Assembly (NCBI GenBank): GCA_036346225.1 | Contig: JARFIW010001178.1 | Coordinates: 1,182,917-1,246,916, forward strand | Source of the DNA: Platerodrilus igneus | Taxonomy: Eukaryota; Arthropoda; Insecta; Coleoptera; Lycidae | Length of the DNA stretch: 64,000 nt | Reading direction: 5' to 3' | Part shown: piece by piece, positions 1 to 10,017 of the stretch | Position numbering within the stretch: the first letter of the stretch is position 1 | Layout: every line of letters starts with the position of its first letter | Notes under the pieces: generated by a model | Told to the model about the DNA's origin: nothing | The model's input: the letters and a program-made list of their open reading frames with translations, nothing else | Database searches by the model: none | Translations under genes and position numbers: made by a program

Positions 1-965
1 TCGCCAAATGACAGATATAAATTTGCAAGAGAAAAAAGGTTATGCGTCAATTGCTTAAGTTCTGTTCATCGCATTAAATCTTGTAATTCGCAAAAGTGCT
101 GTGGTGTTTGTTATAAGCGTCACAACACTGTGTTACATTGGCCTAAGTTAACGCCAGTATGTATTAAAAATCCAGAAACAAGTACTTCAAGTCTATCGCC
201 GAATGTTATTAGTGTTCCAGAACTGAACACTAATACATTTTGTTCAATTTCGCAATCAGAACAACACTCTAAATCTATCACAAATAAAGTAGCAGTACTT
301 CCTACCGCATTGATTAAGGTGGCCACACCTACAGGGGACGTAGAAATAAGGGTAGTGGATTCGGCTAGTATGTCAAATTTTATAACTACAAAATGTTGTA
401 AAAAATTGGGGTTGTCTATGTACAAGGTATATTCTTCGGTAACCGGTATTGGTGCCGGGGTGCATCCAATCAAATCGCAAGTTAAACTCACAATTAGTTC
501 AAAAATTAATGCAAATTTTACTCTAACATTTAATGCATACGTAATTGATAAAATTATTGATCAGTTACCTGCAACATTATTAGACGCAAACTCGCTTAAT
601 TATTTATACCAATTACCTCTCGGACCCAACTTTTTGTACACCCTCTGAAATAGAAGGAATATTAGGTGCCGAGATTTTTGCAATGGTTATTGGTACCGCG
701 AATATAGTGAATTCGAAAAATAACTTAACCGCGATTCAAAGTTCTTTAGGATACTTAGTAGTTGGAGCCGCACCTGTAGCAATGTCCTCGATTTCTTCAC
801 AAATCTTTTGTGCGTTTGCGTCTGAATCAATAGATACAACTGTTAAAAGGTTTTTTGAATTAGAAGAAGTTCCGCACGCTAATGTAATTAGTAGTGAGGA
901 CGCAGAATGTGAGAAACATTTTGCATCAACTGTTCAACGTGACGGATCAGGGCGCTATACAGTAG
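1..965 (+). pseudogene. BEL/Pao Gag nucleocapsid end and aspartic protease
   Basis: Frame 1 is open from the first base. It begins with a cysteine/histidine cluster (CVNCL, then H, C, and C-x2-C ending in HHTLLH-like RHNTVLHW), which is the BEL/Pao nucleocapsid signature. A retropepsin domain follows at about 300-640. Its active-site motif reads VVDSASMSNFI, where the family usually has DSGS, so a catalytic-loop glycine is replaced by alanine. The frame stops at 648. The same protein continues in another frame from about 650 to 972, ending in the characteristic FFELEEVP and GRYTVGLPF segment just upstream of the reverse transcriptase. The coding region is then cut by the LINE insertion. Function is known from the family; inactivity is inferred from the breaks. 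Confidence 0.85.
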
Positions 966-1144
966 GTTTGCCTTTTTTTTTTTTTTTTTTTTTTTTAATT
1001 TCACTTTCATCCGCTTCCACCTTTACAGTTATTAGCGGAGGTTGGAAGTATTATTTATAATCTATGGTACAATATATGTTTATCTTTTATATATTTTATA
1101 TACGATGTTGGATTTCTATGTCTTTAAGATAGTTCAGCAGTGGT

Positions 1145-1456
1145 TCAATATTGGATGTGTCTCTCAGGATAGTTTGTACATCTTGTTGTATGTTGTTTGT
1201 TGTTTACTAGAATTGCCACCCCTCCGCTAGCTATATGTGTGTTTAGTCTGTCCTTGCGATATTGTATAAAATTGTATGTATTTATGTTTTGATGTTCTTT
1301 GAAGTGTGTTTCTTGTAAGCATATGTAATGAGGTTGTGTTTCTTCAATTAGTTTTTGGAATTCAGCTTTATGGGATTGAAGTCCATTACAATTCCATTGA
1401 ATGATGTTCATGTTATTGATTATCGACTGAGGAATCAGACATTTCTGACTCAATTT
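1145..1456 (-). pseudogene. LINE ORF2 N-terminus, AP-like endonuclease fragment
   Basis: This is the start of ORF2 of the same LINE. It begins MNIIQWNCNG, the canonical first strand of APE-type LINE endonucleases with its catalytic asparagine. It continues to CLQETHF, which carries the catalytic glutamate, and then to SGGVAILV. Only about 100 residues are present. The frame then runs out into non-coding sequence and the poly(A), so the GDFN and SDH motifs and the whole reverse transcriptase are absent. The usual ORF2 is over 900 residues. The remnant cannot make a working enzyme. Confidence 0.8.
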
Positions 1457-1925
1457 GTTGTTCCTCCATTTTTTAGTTATTCTTGTTATTGTTGTTTTAT
1501 TTTTTGTCATCAGTATTGTTTTGGATTTCATGCATCATTTGTATGAGTTGGTTTGTATCTTTGGTATAGTTTTTACTTAATTCTAGTATTTTTTTGTTCC
1601 GATCGTGTTTTCTAGAAAGTCCTGAAATTGTCGAATGAGATAATGTATTTGGCTGGATCACTTTCTATGATTTCCTTTATTGTATTGTGTTTTGGGGATT
1701 CAGTTTGTTCCAAGTTCTTCTTTTAATTGTAGGATCCTTTTTGTTTTTTTTGTCCGTTTGGTTTGTGATAAATTCGACAGGGTTGATTCTTGGTTGGTTT
1801 CTTGTTTTTCTTTTGTGTTGCTTCTCTTATTTGATGTTCAATGTAAGTTTCATTTAGTTCTTCTGTAGGTGTACTTTCAGGTGACTGATTTGGTCTTTTA
1901 TTTCTTATTGTTTCATTTAGGTTTG

Positions 1926-2400
1926 TTATTTGTTCAGGTTGTTTTGTTTCACTCTGTATATTATGTTCCTCGCAGCTTGAGGTTGAATGGCCCGTTTGTT
2001 TACATGTATAGCAGTATGTTTCTGTAGATAAAAATAGTCTGTAGGGGTTTCTTCAAATAATACTATTATTGATTCTGGGATGTTTAAATTTGCAGTTTGT
2101 TTAACATAGATTTGTCTCTGAAAGCTAAGTATGTGTTTAAATTTTATTTCTGATAATGCAGCTTTTATAAATGACATCTTGCCTGTTAAAGTTATATTTA
2201 GCTTAATAAGTGCGTTTTCTATTACATTGTGTGGTATGGATGGGCTAACATTTGAAATAACCACTCTTATGGTCGGCGTTAGTAATTTACGTATTTCCAC
2301 TTCTGTGTTATTTACTGTTATATTAGGATGGTTGTTTACAAACTGGTCAGCATCTTCTTTTGTAGATAAATAAATACAGATCCGGTTGTTTGCTATTCTT
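1926..2400 (-). pseudogene. LINE ORF1 (nucleic-acid-binding Gag-like protein)
   Basis: This is the first open frame of the LINE that interrupts the BEL element. It encodes an RNA-binding Gag-like protein of the kind annotated in insects as 'nucleic-acid-binding protein from mobile element jockey'. The readable part starts near 2400 (ICIYLSTKEDAD), continues through ISNVSPSIPHNVIE at about 2250, and shifts frame near 2030. There a CCHC zinc knuckle of spacing C-x2-C-x4-H-x4-C is visible (CYTCKQTGHSTSSC, about 2005-1965). The frameshift removes the knuckle from the main frame, so the protein is broken. The assignment rests on the knuckle, the surrounding motifs and the position upstream of the endonuclease. 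Confidence 0.75.
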
Positions 2401-2834
2401 GATGCAAAGGTTATATTTTAGGATCTATTATTTCCGTGATTGCATTTAGATAATCTTCTAACCGTGTTTGGCAATGAATTTAATATAATCGCATTTTCTT
2501 TTGACGGAAACTGCTTGCAGATGTTTGTTCATTTGGTGCTTTGCTTTTTACTGCATTCGAATATGTCCCTTCTTTTATTGTCTGATGGGCGAGTGGGTTT
2601 TTTGTTTGGCTGGTTGAATGATTTATGGTTGAGGCTGTTATTGTTGGTAAAGGATACATTTCAGGTAGTTTTGGTAAGTGGTTTGGGTTAGGTTTATTTA
2701 ATGTAGCTGTAATAAAAGGAAGAGGAATGTTTAGAAAACAATACCTGTTTTGGTTTTATCACTTGTTAATTTGTTATTTCCGAGGTCGTATTTTATTATC
2801 AACGAATTAACTTAGAACTGTACTGTTGAACATA

Positions 2835-3770
2835 CGGTCGCGGAATGTTTGCCTTTTAAACAGGATTCTATATTATTAGGACGTTCTTACGAAACCGCAG
2901 TCAATAGATTTCTGGCATTAGAACGCAAAATTTAATAAATTTTTGAATTTAAGAGTGCTTATCATAAGTAATGCAAGAGCATATTAAAAACAATTATATG
3001 GCATTATTTGTAAATCCTCACATACCCAATCCCTGTTATTTCATTCCGCATCACGGTGTTCTCAAACCGCAAAGCAAAAGTACTCCTTTGCGAGTAGTTT
3101 GGGATTGTAGTTCAAAGACTACTAGTGGGAAATCATTAAATGATTTATTGCACACAGGTCCAAAATTGCAGACTGATTTATTATTCCTGTTGTTGAATTT
3201 CCGCATATTTAAAATTGCAATGACAGCCGATTTAAAGAAGATGTTTTGCAAGTTCTAGTAAAACCGAGCACAGAAAATATCAGTTGCTATTGCGGAGGTT
3301 TTCCCCAAAAGAACCTATTGCTATTTATCAATTTAAAAGATTAATTTTTGGCAATACGTCCTCCCCATATCTGGCAATACGCACCGTACAACAACTCGCG
3401 TTAGATGAACGTGAATCATTTCCGTTAGCCTCTAACGCAATTTTAAAATTCATTTACATGGACGATTTTGTCCACAGTGTTGCCTCGTTATCAGAAGGTA
3501 AGCAATTATATTCCGAATTATTACAGTTGTTTAGGGCCGGGGGGTTTGAAATTGCAAAGTGGTGCACTAATGCGCCCGAGTTAATGCAAGAAATACCCGA
3601 ATCTTTTCGTTTAGAAAAATCAATTACTTTTGATGACAGTGTGCTTAAAATATTAGGTTTGCAATGGCACCCGCATACGGATTACTTTTGTTTTACTGTG
3701 AATATTGAGAATGTCACTTGCTCAAAATGCAATATATTATCCAGTCGCGCGAATATTTGATCCGCTTGGG
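2835..3770 (+). pseudogene. BEL/Pao reverse transcriptase
   Basis: The BEL polyprotein resumes after the LINE. The sequence reads LLGRSYETAVNRF at about 2875, then YFIPHHGVLKP, LRVVWDCSSKT and LNDLLHTGP at about 3040-3165, which are fingers and palm motifs of Pao reverse transcriptases. The first catalytic aspartate region (MTADLKKMF) ends near 3250 at a frame break. The second frame opens at 3284 with FKRLIFGNTSSPYLA and holds the YMDDF active-site motif at about 3458. It ends near the LGLQWHP connection motif at 3655. Stops and shifts near 2870-2940 and 3250-3284 break the gene. The family normally has one continuous Gag-Pol frame. Confidence 0.88.
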
Positions 3771-4361
3771 TTATTGGCACCTGTTATACTATACGTAAAG
3801 GTATTAATTAAGGAACTTTGGACTGCTCAGGTTGGCTGGGATGACAAACCACCCCAAAGAATTGTCGATCTTTGGAATCGATTTTATTCCGAGCTTCATG
3901 TGATAGAAAATGTTCGAGTGTTACGACACGTATCAGTGTTTGAAAATTCGAAAGTTATGATTATTGGATTTTCTGACGCCTCTGAGAAAGGTTATGGGGG
4001 CGTAGTCTATTTAAGGAGTACGTCGCCTGAAGGAAAAGTCAAAATAAGTTTACTTTGTGCAAAGTCTAAGGTTTTACCATTAAAAATAACCTCAATTCCA
4101 AGTTTGGAGCTTTGTGCTGCACTTTTATTGTCCAAGCTATTAAAGTACGTGATAGACACTTATACTCCCCACATAGAACTATATGAAATTTACGCATTTA
4201 CGGATTCAATGGTTGTTCTTAGTTGGATACACGCATCGCCGCACCGGTGGAGTGTATTCGTTGCAAATAGGGTGTCCCAGATTCAAGATTTTTTGCCACG
4301 CGTGTTTGGCACCATGTTGAAGGGCGGGAAAATCCAGCCGATTGTCTCTCCCGTGGATTAA
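3705..4361 (+). pseudogene. BEL/Pao connection and RNase H domain
   Basis: This frame continues the pol gene in a shifted reading frame. It starts with the connection segment (ARIFDPLGLLAPV, LWTAQVGWDD) and leads into RNase H. The first catalytic aspartate lies in IGFSDASEKGYGGVVY at about 3965, the catalytic glutamate in IPSLELCAALLLSKL at about 4095, and a further aspartate in AFTDSMVVLSWI at about 4200. ANRVSQIQ follows. The frame shifts again near 4300; in the adjacent frame the same protein continues (GRENPADCLSRG-like). RNase H removes the RNA strand during reverse transcription. Confidence 0.87.
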
Positions 4362-5436
4362 TTCCGTCGCAGTTATTAGCCGCAACGCATTGGCTAACTG
4401 GACCTAAATGGCTTTTGTCCGGTAATAAAAATTGGCCAATAAAATCTTATCAAGAAAACAATGCAATTTTCCTCGAAGAGAAATCTGCAACTTTGCATGT
4501 TAACGTTTTACCTGAAAGCCATTGGAAAAATCCACTTTATGAATTGATTTCGAAATGCTCGTCTTGGACTAAATTATTAAATACTACCGCATATGTTTTA
4601 AAATTCTTGAAATGATTACCTAAAGGATTTAATATACAGGTTAGCGATTTAATTAAAGCAGAACATACGTTAATTCGTATTGTTCAAAAAATATGGGTTA
4701 GGGACGAGATTATGCTTTTAGAGAAAGGGAAATGTACTCTTCAATTAAAGAAACTTCGCCCATTTCTGATGGACGGTCTTATTAGAGTTGGCGGTCGCTT
4801 GGCTAACGCAAATATTGCCTATGACCATCAACATCCAATCTTGTTGCCTAAGCAGGAACGCTTAACTAATCTAATTATTGAACACATTCATAAATTACAT
4901 TTGCATACAGGGCCTCATTTAGTATAGTGTATTTCACGTCAAAAATATTGGATTTTATCGGCGCGAGACTTAATTCAGTAAAATAATAAAACTTGCAATT
5001 TTGTTTTAAAAGGCGCCCATTGCCGACATATCCAATAATGGGTGACCTTCCTGTTTGCCGCGTGGCGTCGGTTAAACCATTTATAAATACAGGTGTAGAT
5101 TATTCAGGTCCGTTTTATATAACATTAACTAGAAAACGCGGTATAAGGTCACAAAAGGCATACATATGTTTATTCGTGTGTATGGCAACGCGGGCAGTGC
5201 ACTTAGAATTAATGTCCGATTTATCGGCGGACCTATTTCTAGCTGCCTTTAAACGCTTTTTATCGTGGCGCGGCCCATGTGCTACAATGTTTTCCGATTG
5301 TGGTACGAATTTTATAGGAGCCAGCGCCTTGTTAGATGAAGTATATAACTTTGTAACTTCAGCAGATTTCAATAGAAAAATAGGTACTCATCTTACGCAA
5401 AATAAAATCGAATGGAAGTTTTTGCCACCAAAATAA
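4330..5436 (+). pseudogene. BEL/Pao integrase zinc domain and catalytic core
   Basis: The region downstream of RNase H encodes the linker and integrase in at least three broken pieces (4415-4615, 4712-4927, 4993-5436). The middle piece carries LIRVGGRLANANI and ILLPKQERLTNLIIEHIH, the H2C2 zinc-binding domain. The third piece carries the core: GVDYSGPFYI with the first acidic residue at about 5095, ATRAVHLELMSDLS, and FSDCGTNFIGA with the second aspartate at about 5293. It stops just after the NKIEWKFLPP motif, shortly before where the third catalytic residue (glutamate) should lie. It catalyses insertion of the cDNA in intact relatives. Confidence 0.87.
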
Positions 5437-5464
5437 GAGCATTAAATCGCATTTATATAAAACT

Positions 5465-5950
5465 ATGGGTAATCAAATATTGAGTTACGAAGAATTCTCT
5501 ACGGTTTTGAGTCAGATAGAGGCTATTCTTAACTCAATGCCCCTCACATGGTTGGGTTCAGATCCCTCTGACCCACAACCTTTAACCCCTGCACACTTTT
5601 TAACGTTAACCCCTTTAAAATCGCTACCGGCGGTTAATGTGTTGGATAAACCGCTAAATCACTTAAACCGTAAACAATTACTCGATCAAATGGTCCAGCA
5701 TTTCTGGAAACGGTGGCATGTTGAGTACCTGCATACACTGCAAGTTAGAGAAAAGTGGAATACCCCGGTTCGAGTTGGTACGTTGGTTCTTATACACCAG
5801 GACAATACCCCACCACTCAGGTGGCCGTTGGGTGTGATAGAACAGGTATTTCCGGGGCATGACGGTGTGGTGCGTGTCGCCACAGTTCGCACTAATAATT
5901 CGATTTTAAAGAGGCCAGTTGTTAAGCTGTGTCCTTTGCCCGCTCAATAA
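5465..5950 (+). pseudogene. BEL/Pao integrase C-terminal domain (DUF5641-type)
   Basis: This 161-residue frame is the end of the BEL polyprotein. It contains SQIEAILNSMPLTWL, LTPAHFLTLTPL, and the family-specific tail with WKRWHVEYLHTLQVREKW and VGTLVLIHQDNTPPLRWPLGVIEQVFPGHDG. The final residues (VVRVATVRT, LKRPVVKLCPL) match the usual end of BEL/Pao integrases. It is a continuous stretch and the best-preserved part of the element, but it is separated from the catalytic core by a stop at 5436. Confidence 0.87.
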
Positions 5951-6100
5951 ATTAAAATTATATTTTTGTTCCCTTTTTAAATGAATATATTTATTTTCAT
6001 TAGGTAAAACATGTATTATTGGTTAATTGTCAGTTAATGCTAGTATATTGTTTTAGTTTATCCTATTAATTTCTATTCTGAAATAATTATCATGATTTCA

Positions 6101-6111
6101 GGCCGGGGGAA
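6101..6111 (+). other. BEL polypurine tract
   Basis: The purine-rich run GGCCGGGGGAA lies immediately before TGTTCGCGCC, which has the TG start expected for an LTR. It sits 150 bp after the integrase stop, where the plus-strand primer of a BEL element belongs. Confidence 0.6.
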
Positions 6112-6560
6112 TGTTCGCGCCAATTGTAATTTAATTTGTTATTAAATAAATGATGGTAAATCCAGTCTATATTGTACAACATAGAACTGGTTCTTATCTA
6201 CAAAATTCATTCATTTTTCAAAATTATACGACAGTTGAATCTTACTAATTGTACCGACGTGTATAAATTTTGGCATGTGTTGAGATGTGTCAATCACATG
6301 TTTAATTATATAGCAGACTCACCAGTGGTTATAACTAGTGACCGTACGTAATAGTATAATACTCCAATTCCAAATATCACTCCTGTTTTCCTTTATTCCA
6401 TATTATTGCGTGTTGAATGAAGTGATAATCTACAGCGATTGGTAAGTCTCTGTTACGCATTATATCATATTAATTGTTGTTGTTACGCATATGGTCCTGC
6501 TATCGAAGGTATTTATAGTTTGAATATTGCATTCACGCATTTAATGTAGCACATTTGCTA
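6112..6560 (+). repeat. BEL 3' LTR, end unresolved
   Basis: The LTR is inferred to start at 6112 from the polypurine tract and the TG dinucleotide. The matching 5' LTR lies outside the window, so its end cannot be fixed by comparison. The next recognisable sequence is the truncated integrase of the Ty3-like element near 6560, which gives an upper limit of about 450 bp. Confidence 0.45.
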
Positions 6561-6564
6561 AAAT

Positions 6565-7124
6565 TCAGACAATCATTATAAGTGGAATACCATGAATTGA
6601 AAATACTACTTTACATGCCTTAATAATTTCAACAGAGTCTTTACTAGACAGTTTTACTAATTCTATCCATTTTGAATAGTAGTCCATCATTACCAAATAA
6701 TTTTTATTTTCAAGTTCTAATATATCACATCCTATTTTATGAAAGGTAGATCGGGTAGGTTGTGACTGATTAATGGTTCTTTGATATTACTAGCATTGAA
6801 TTTTTCACAGACCCTACATGCTTTAACATATTCTTCTATTTCTTTGTTTATGTTTTTCCAATATAATAATGATTGAGCTCTCGCTTTTGTTTTTAAAATA
6901 CCTTGACGTGACTCATGAAGTGATTCTAACATTTCTTTTTTTAATGAAGAAGGAACAACTACTCTATGATCCAAAAAAACTAGACCGTCTACTACAGATA
7001 TCTTGTCCCTAACATTGTAAAAAAATTTAATTTCGCCTAGCACCTTATCTTTTAACGTTTCATGTACAAAATTCGAACGTCGCTCGTCACTCATATTTAT
7101 AGAATGAACATCATTAGCATCCAA
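6565..7124 (-). pseudogene. Ty3-like integrase, truncated
   Basis: The piece at 7124-6732 has the integrase zinc domain (LHESRQGILKTKARAQSLLYWKN, then CRVCEKFNA). After a frame shift the core begins at about 6715 with IGCDILELENKNYLVMMDYYSKW, carrying the first two acidic positions. It runs to FSIHGIPLI near 6585. The second catalytic aspartate, the glutamate and the C-terminal domain are absent, so the element is truncated here. Confidence 0.82.
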
Positions 7125-7186
7125 ATCAAGCGGCTCTTTATTATCACTACAAATTTTTGGGTGAGCTCTTGATATGGCATCGGCAA

Positions 7187-7471
7187 TTAAATTATTTTTC
7201 CTTTAACATGTTCAACTGTTATTTCATATTTTGATAATTTTAGTTTTATACATTGTAACCCACGGGGAATATTATTTATATCTTTTTTCATAATATTTAC
7301 TAATGGTAAATGATCAGTTTGAATCACAATTTTCCTACCGTAAATATATTGGTGAAACTCTTTACATGCAAATAAAATTGTCAAAAATTCTTTTTCAATT
7401 ATCCCATAATTTAATTCAGTTTGTGTTAAACATTTTGAACCATAACAAATAGGCTTATTATCTTGTAACAT
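7187..7471 (-). pseudogene. Ty3-like RNase H
   Basis: This frame encodes the RNase H half typical of Ty3 elements. It includes PICYGSKCLTQTELNYGIIEKEFLTILFACKEFH with the catalytic glutamate, and IQTDHLPLVNIM with a catalytic aspartate. HVKGKII follows at the end. The first catalytic aspartate falls just upstream, in the frame-broken stretch near 7500. Confidence 0.82.
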
Positions 7472-7509
7472 AACACAAGCTACAGAAGTGTTACTATTAT
7501 CTGTTTGAA

Positions 7510-8609
7510 TTACAATAGGTTTTTGTTATCAAAATTTTGTAAAACTGGGTAATTGGTTATAGTCTCTTTTAACTTATTTATGGCATCTGAATGAGCTTGA
7601 TTCCATACAAATTCATTTTTCTTTCTTAAAAGCTGACTTAGTGGTTCAGTTAAATTTGTAAAGTGCTTAATGAAATTTCTTAAGTCCCCCATTAATCCTA
7701 AAAATCTTTGTAATTCGCTTACATTTGATGGCATACTATACTCCAAAATTGTTTTAATTCTATTTTCATCTGGCTTCATTTTGCCCTTTTCAAAAATATG
7801 CCCTAGATACTTTACAGACTCAACTTGAAACTGAAATTTACTCTCATTAAACTTAATATTATATTTAGAAGCTCTTACTAATAATTTAATAAGAATTTTG
7901 TTATGCTCTTCTATAGAATCAGCAAAAATTAAAATATCATCGATATAAATGAAAATTCCTTTTATATCTCCAAACATAGTAGTGTTAAACTTTTGAAAGA
8001 CTTCTGCTGAACAGGAAAGACCAAACGCTAACCTGTTGTACTTGTAAGTACCATATATTGTTCCAAAAGTACATAACTTTGAACTTTTTTCATCTAACGA
8101 GATTTGCAACAATCAGTCTTTGAGATTTAAAACCGAGAAATACTTTGCATTACCTATTTTTGCAGCTAAATCAGCTAATGTAGGTATTAAACAGTAATCC
8201 TTAATTATATATTTATTTAATTCTACTGAATCAAGACATATCTGTAACGTCTTTTGTTTGGTTTTTCAACAACTACCAATTAATCAACCCATTCTGAAGT
8301 TTCATCTGTTTTTACAATTATCCCTAAACTTTCTAATCTATCTAATTCTTCCTTTAAACGATCTCTCAAATTTATAGGAATTCTTCGAGGGGGACATGAT
8401 TTTGCTAAATAACCTTCTTTTAATTTAATACTATACTTATTTGGAAAACACCATATACCTAGAAAAATATTCTTATACTCATTAATCACAGAGTTCTTTG
8501 ATAAGTTTTCTTTTACCAACTGAATTTCTTTTCTTTCAATTAAATTGAGTTTTTTACAGCATTCTATACCTAATAAGGGTTTGGCTTTATGTGGAACTAT
8601 CACAAACAC
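7510..8609 (-). pseudogene. Ty3-like reverse transcriptase
   Basis: The first piece (8609-8280) carries LLGIECCKKLNLIERK, which ends the protease, and the start of the polymerase (RRIPINLRDRLKEELDRLESLGII). A stretch with shifted frame (8280-8112) contains the ALxAKIGNAKYFSVLNLKD palm motif. The second piece (8112-7510) holds YNRLAFGLSCSAEVFQ, the catalytic YIDDILIF at about 7940, VKYLGHIF, and LQRFLGLMGDLRNFIKHF, which leads to RNase H. At least two frame breaks disable it as assembled. Confidence 0.88.
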
Positions 8610-8708
8610 CTCATTAACATTTCTATTGTTAACCTTTAAGTTTAATTTTGTGCAACCGATTGTTTCTAAATTTGAACTACCATACGTTTCTAAATTTAAT
8701 CTACAACT

Positions 8709-8800
8709 CTTTGCCTAAATAGTCTATCAATAAATTTGCTGTATCGATAGGTAAAATATTTACCTCACTGCCTGAATCAAGCTTAAAATTAAAATCAACA
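8709..8800 (-). pseudogene. Ty3-like aspartic protease fragment
   Basis: After a frame change from Gag, the minus strand reads FKLDSGSEVNILPID at about 8790-8745. This is the retropepsin flap and active-site segment with the D-S-G catalytic triplet. The frame ends at a stop near 8709. The rest of the protease runs into 8609-8280 in another frame. Confidence 0.75.
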
Positions 8801-9723
8801 CCAACATTTTTGTGTCCAACTTAACATACATATTGTTTTGTTATTGATTGTATCACAAAAATAATTTACCTGTTCATCACTACCTTGAGTTTCAATCGCA
8901 TTAATTTTGTTCCGACAACAAGAACTAAAATGATTGAATTTTCCACAATTATTACATTTCTTTCCTTGAGCTGGACATTTACCTTTATAAAAATGCTTTA
9001 CCCCACATGCTTTACATTTATTTATTTGCTCTTGCCCCCTAACCTGAAAATTACAGTTATTATTGTATTGAAACTTATTATTATAATAATGTTGCGGCTT
9101 TTTTGGAACCATATTACTCCTTTCAGTATAGTTATTTCCATTCGGTTTGGGTTTTGCACCATCATTTCTTTTTATTACGTCCACCGCTTCTTTCTTCATA
9201 TCACGTAGTTGACATCGCTGAAGTTCTGCTAACCTGAAACTTTCTACTGCTGCTGCTACTGTAATTTCACCTTTACGTATGATACGATCTTGGGTTTCCT
9301 TGTCATTTGATGCTAATACAATTTTATCACGTAGCATTTTATCTTTATCGCTAAATTCACCATCACTAATTAGTTTCTTGACATCGGTATAAAATAAATC
9401 AAAACTTTTTAGTTCTACCTGAGCCCTTTTATAAAATAAATATCGAGCATGCAAAATATTTTTCTTGGAATTGTGATATTCTTAAAAAGCTGCTACTACC
9501 TTATCGATGTTTTTTGCATCTTCCGTATTCTTATAGTTGAAAGTATTATGTACTTCAACTGCTTCTTGCCCAATTAAGTTTAATAACATAGCAGCCTGTC
9601 TTTGCGGCGGCAATTGGTTATAAGCTGTAGCTTCCATATAAATGTTATATGCTTGTTTTCTGCAAGATTACCTGTTAATTGTAGCGGAATTGGTACATTA
9701 AAATTAGTTATTTGCATTGCCAT
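8795..9723 (-). pseudogene. Ty3-like Gag and zinc-knuckle nucleocapsid
   Basis: Gag starts at an ATG at 9723 (MAMQITNFNVP) and changes frame near 9657 and again near 9480. The main preserved piece (9454-8795) holds the capsid helices (LFYTDVKKLISDGEFSDKDKMLRDKIV) and a linker rich in asparagine and lysine. A double zinc-binding region follows at about 9030-8915 (CKACGVKHFYKGKC and CNNCGKFNHFSSC). It packages the element RNA in intact relatives. The start was chosen because it is the first ATG downstream of the candidate primer-binding site that leads into the Gag frame. Confidence 0.8.
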
Positions 9724-9845
9724 TGTTAACATAAAATTTTTGTAACCACGAGGTTAACATAATCTATAAATTCTAGGCTTCAGGATTCTTGTTGGTTTTC
9801 ACTAATAGTTTCTGGTTTCTAATTAGACCTATATTCGCAGCGCCA

Positions 9846-10017
9846 TGTTATATATCCGATTCTATATTTATTAAAAGAATAATACCAGATATACTCAGGT
9901 TCTTTATTCTCAAGCCACACAATTACATACTGTCTCGATTGCCGTCACCGGTCTCTCTCTTGACAACTTAAACTCTAAACTATGTAACTTAAGAGCGACC
10001 AATCTAATTACATAACA
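9846..10017 (-). repeat. Candidate 5' LTR of the Ty3-like element (172 bp)
   Basis: Read on the minus strand, the segment starts TGTTATGTAATTAG and ends ATATAACA. It is followed at once by TGGCGCTGCGAAT, a typical primer-binding start. An AATAAA lies within it. Gag begins 122 bp further on. No second LTR survives for comparison, so the boundaries are inferred from the TG...CA ends and the primer-binding site. Confidence 0.55.

Larger units (their letters stand above)
977..2846 (-). mobile_element. Jockey-superfamily LINE fragment inserted in the BEL element
   Basis: A minus-strand non-LTR retrotransposon interrupts the BEL polyprotein between GRYTVGLPF and the continuing sequence. The direct repeat GTTTGCCTTTT occurs at 966-976 and again at 2847-2857, an 11-bp target-site duplication. 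A run of 24 T (973-996) at the low-coordinate end is the poly(A) tail read on the plus strand. In transcript order the element has ORF1 (about 2400-1926), a linker, and the start of ORF2 with an AP-endonuclease (1456-1145). No reverse transcriptase lies between the endonuclease and the poly(A), so most of ORF2 is missing although both element ends are present. Confidence 0.88.
1..6560 (+). mobile_element. BEL/Pao LTR retrotransposon, broken, 5' end outside window
   Basis: This is a BEL/Pao-family LTR retrotransposon lying on the plus strand. The gene order is Gag zinc knuckles, aspartic protease, reverse transcriptase, RNase H, integrase with zinc domain, and the DUF5641-type integrase C-terminus, as expected for BEL/Pao. 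The 5' LTR and most of Gag lie before the window. A minus-strand LINE interrupts it from 977 to 2846. The coding region ends at 5950. A purine-rich tract (6101-6111) then precedes a 3' LTR that begins TGTTCGCGCC at 6112. The LTR's far end is not resolved and must lie before the next element near 6560. The frames are broken in several places, so the element looks inactive as assembled. Confidence 0.9.
6560..10017 (-). mobile_element. Ty3-like LTR retrotransposon, truncated in integrase
   Basis: This is a minus-strand Ty3-type element in the order 5' LTR (10017-9846), primer-binding site, Gag, zinc knuckles, protease, reverse transcriptase, RNase H and integrase. It breaks off within the integrase core near 6565, so the rest of the integrase and the 3' LTR are missing. 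Frames are broken at several places. It abuts the BEL 3' LTR region. Confidence 0.87.
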
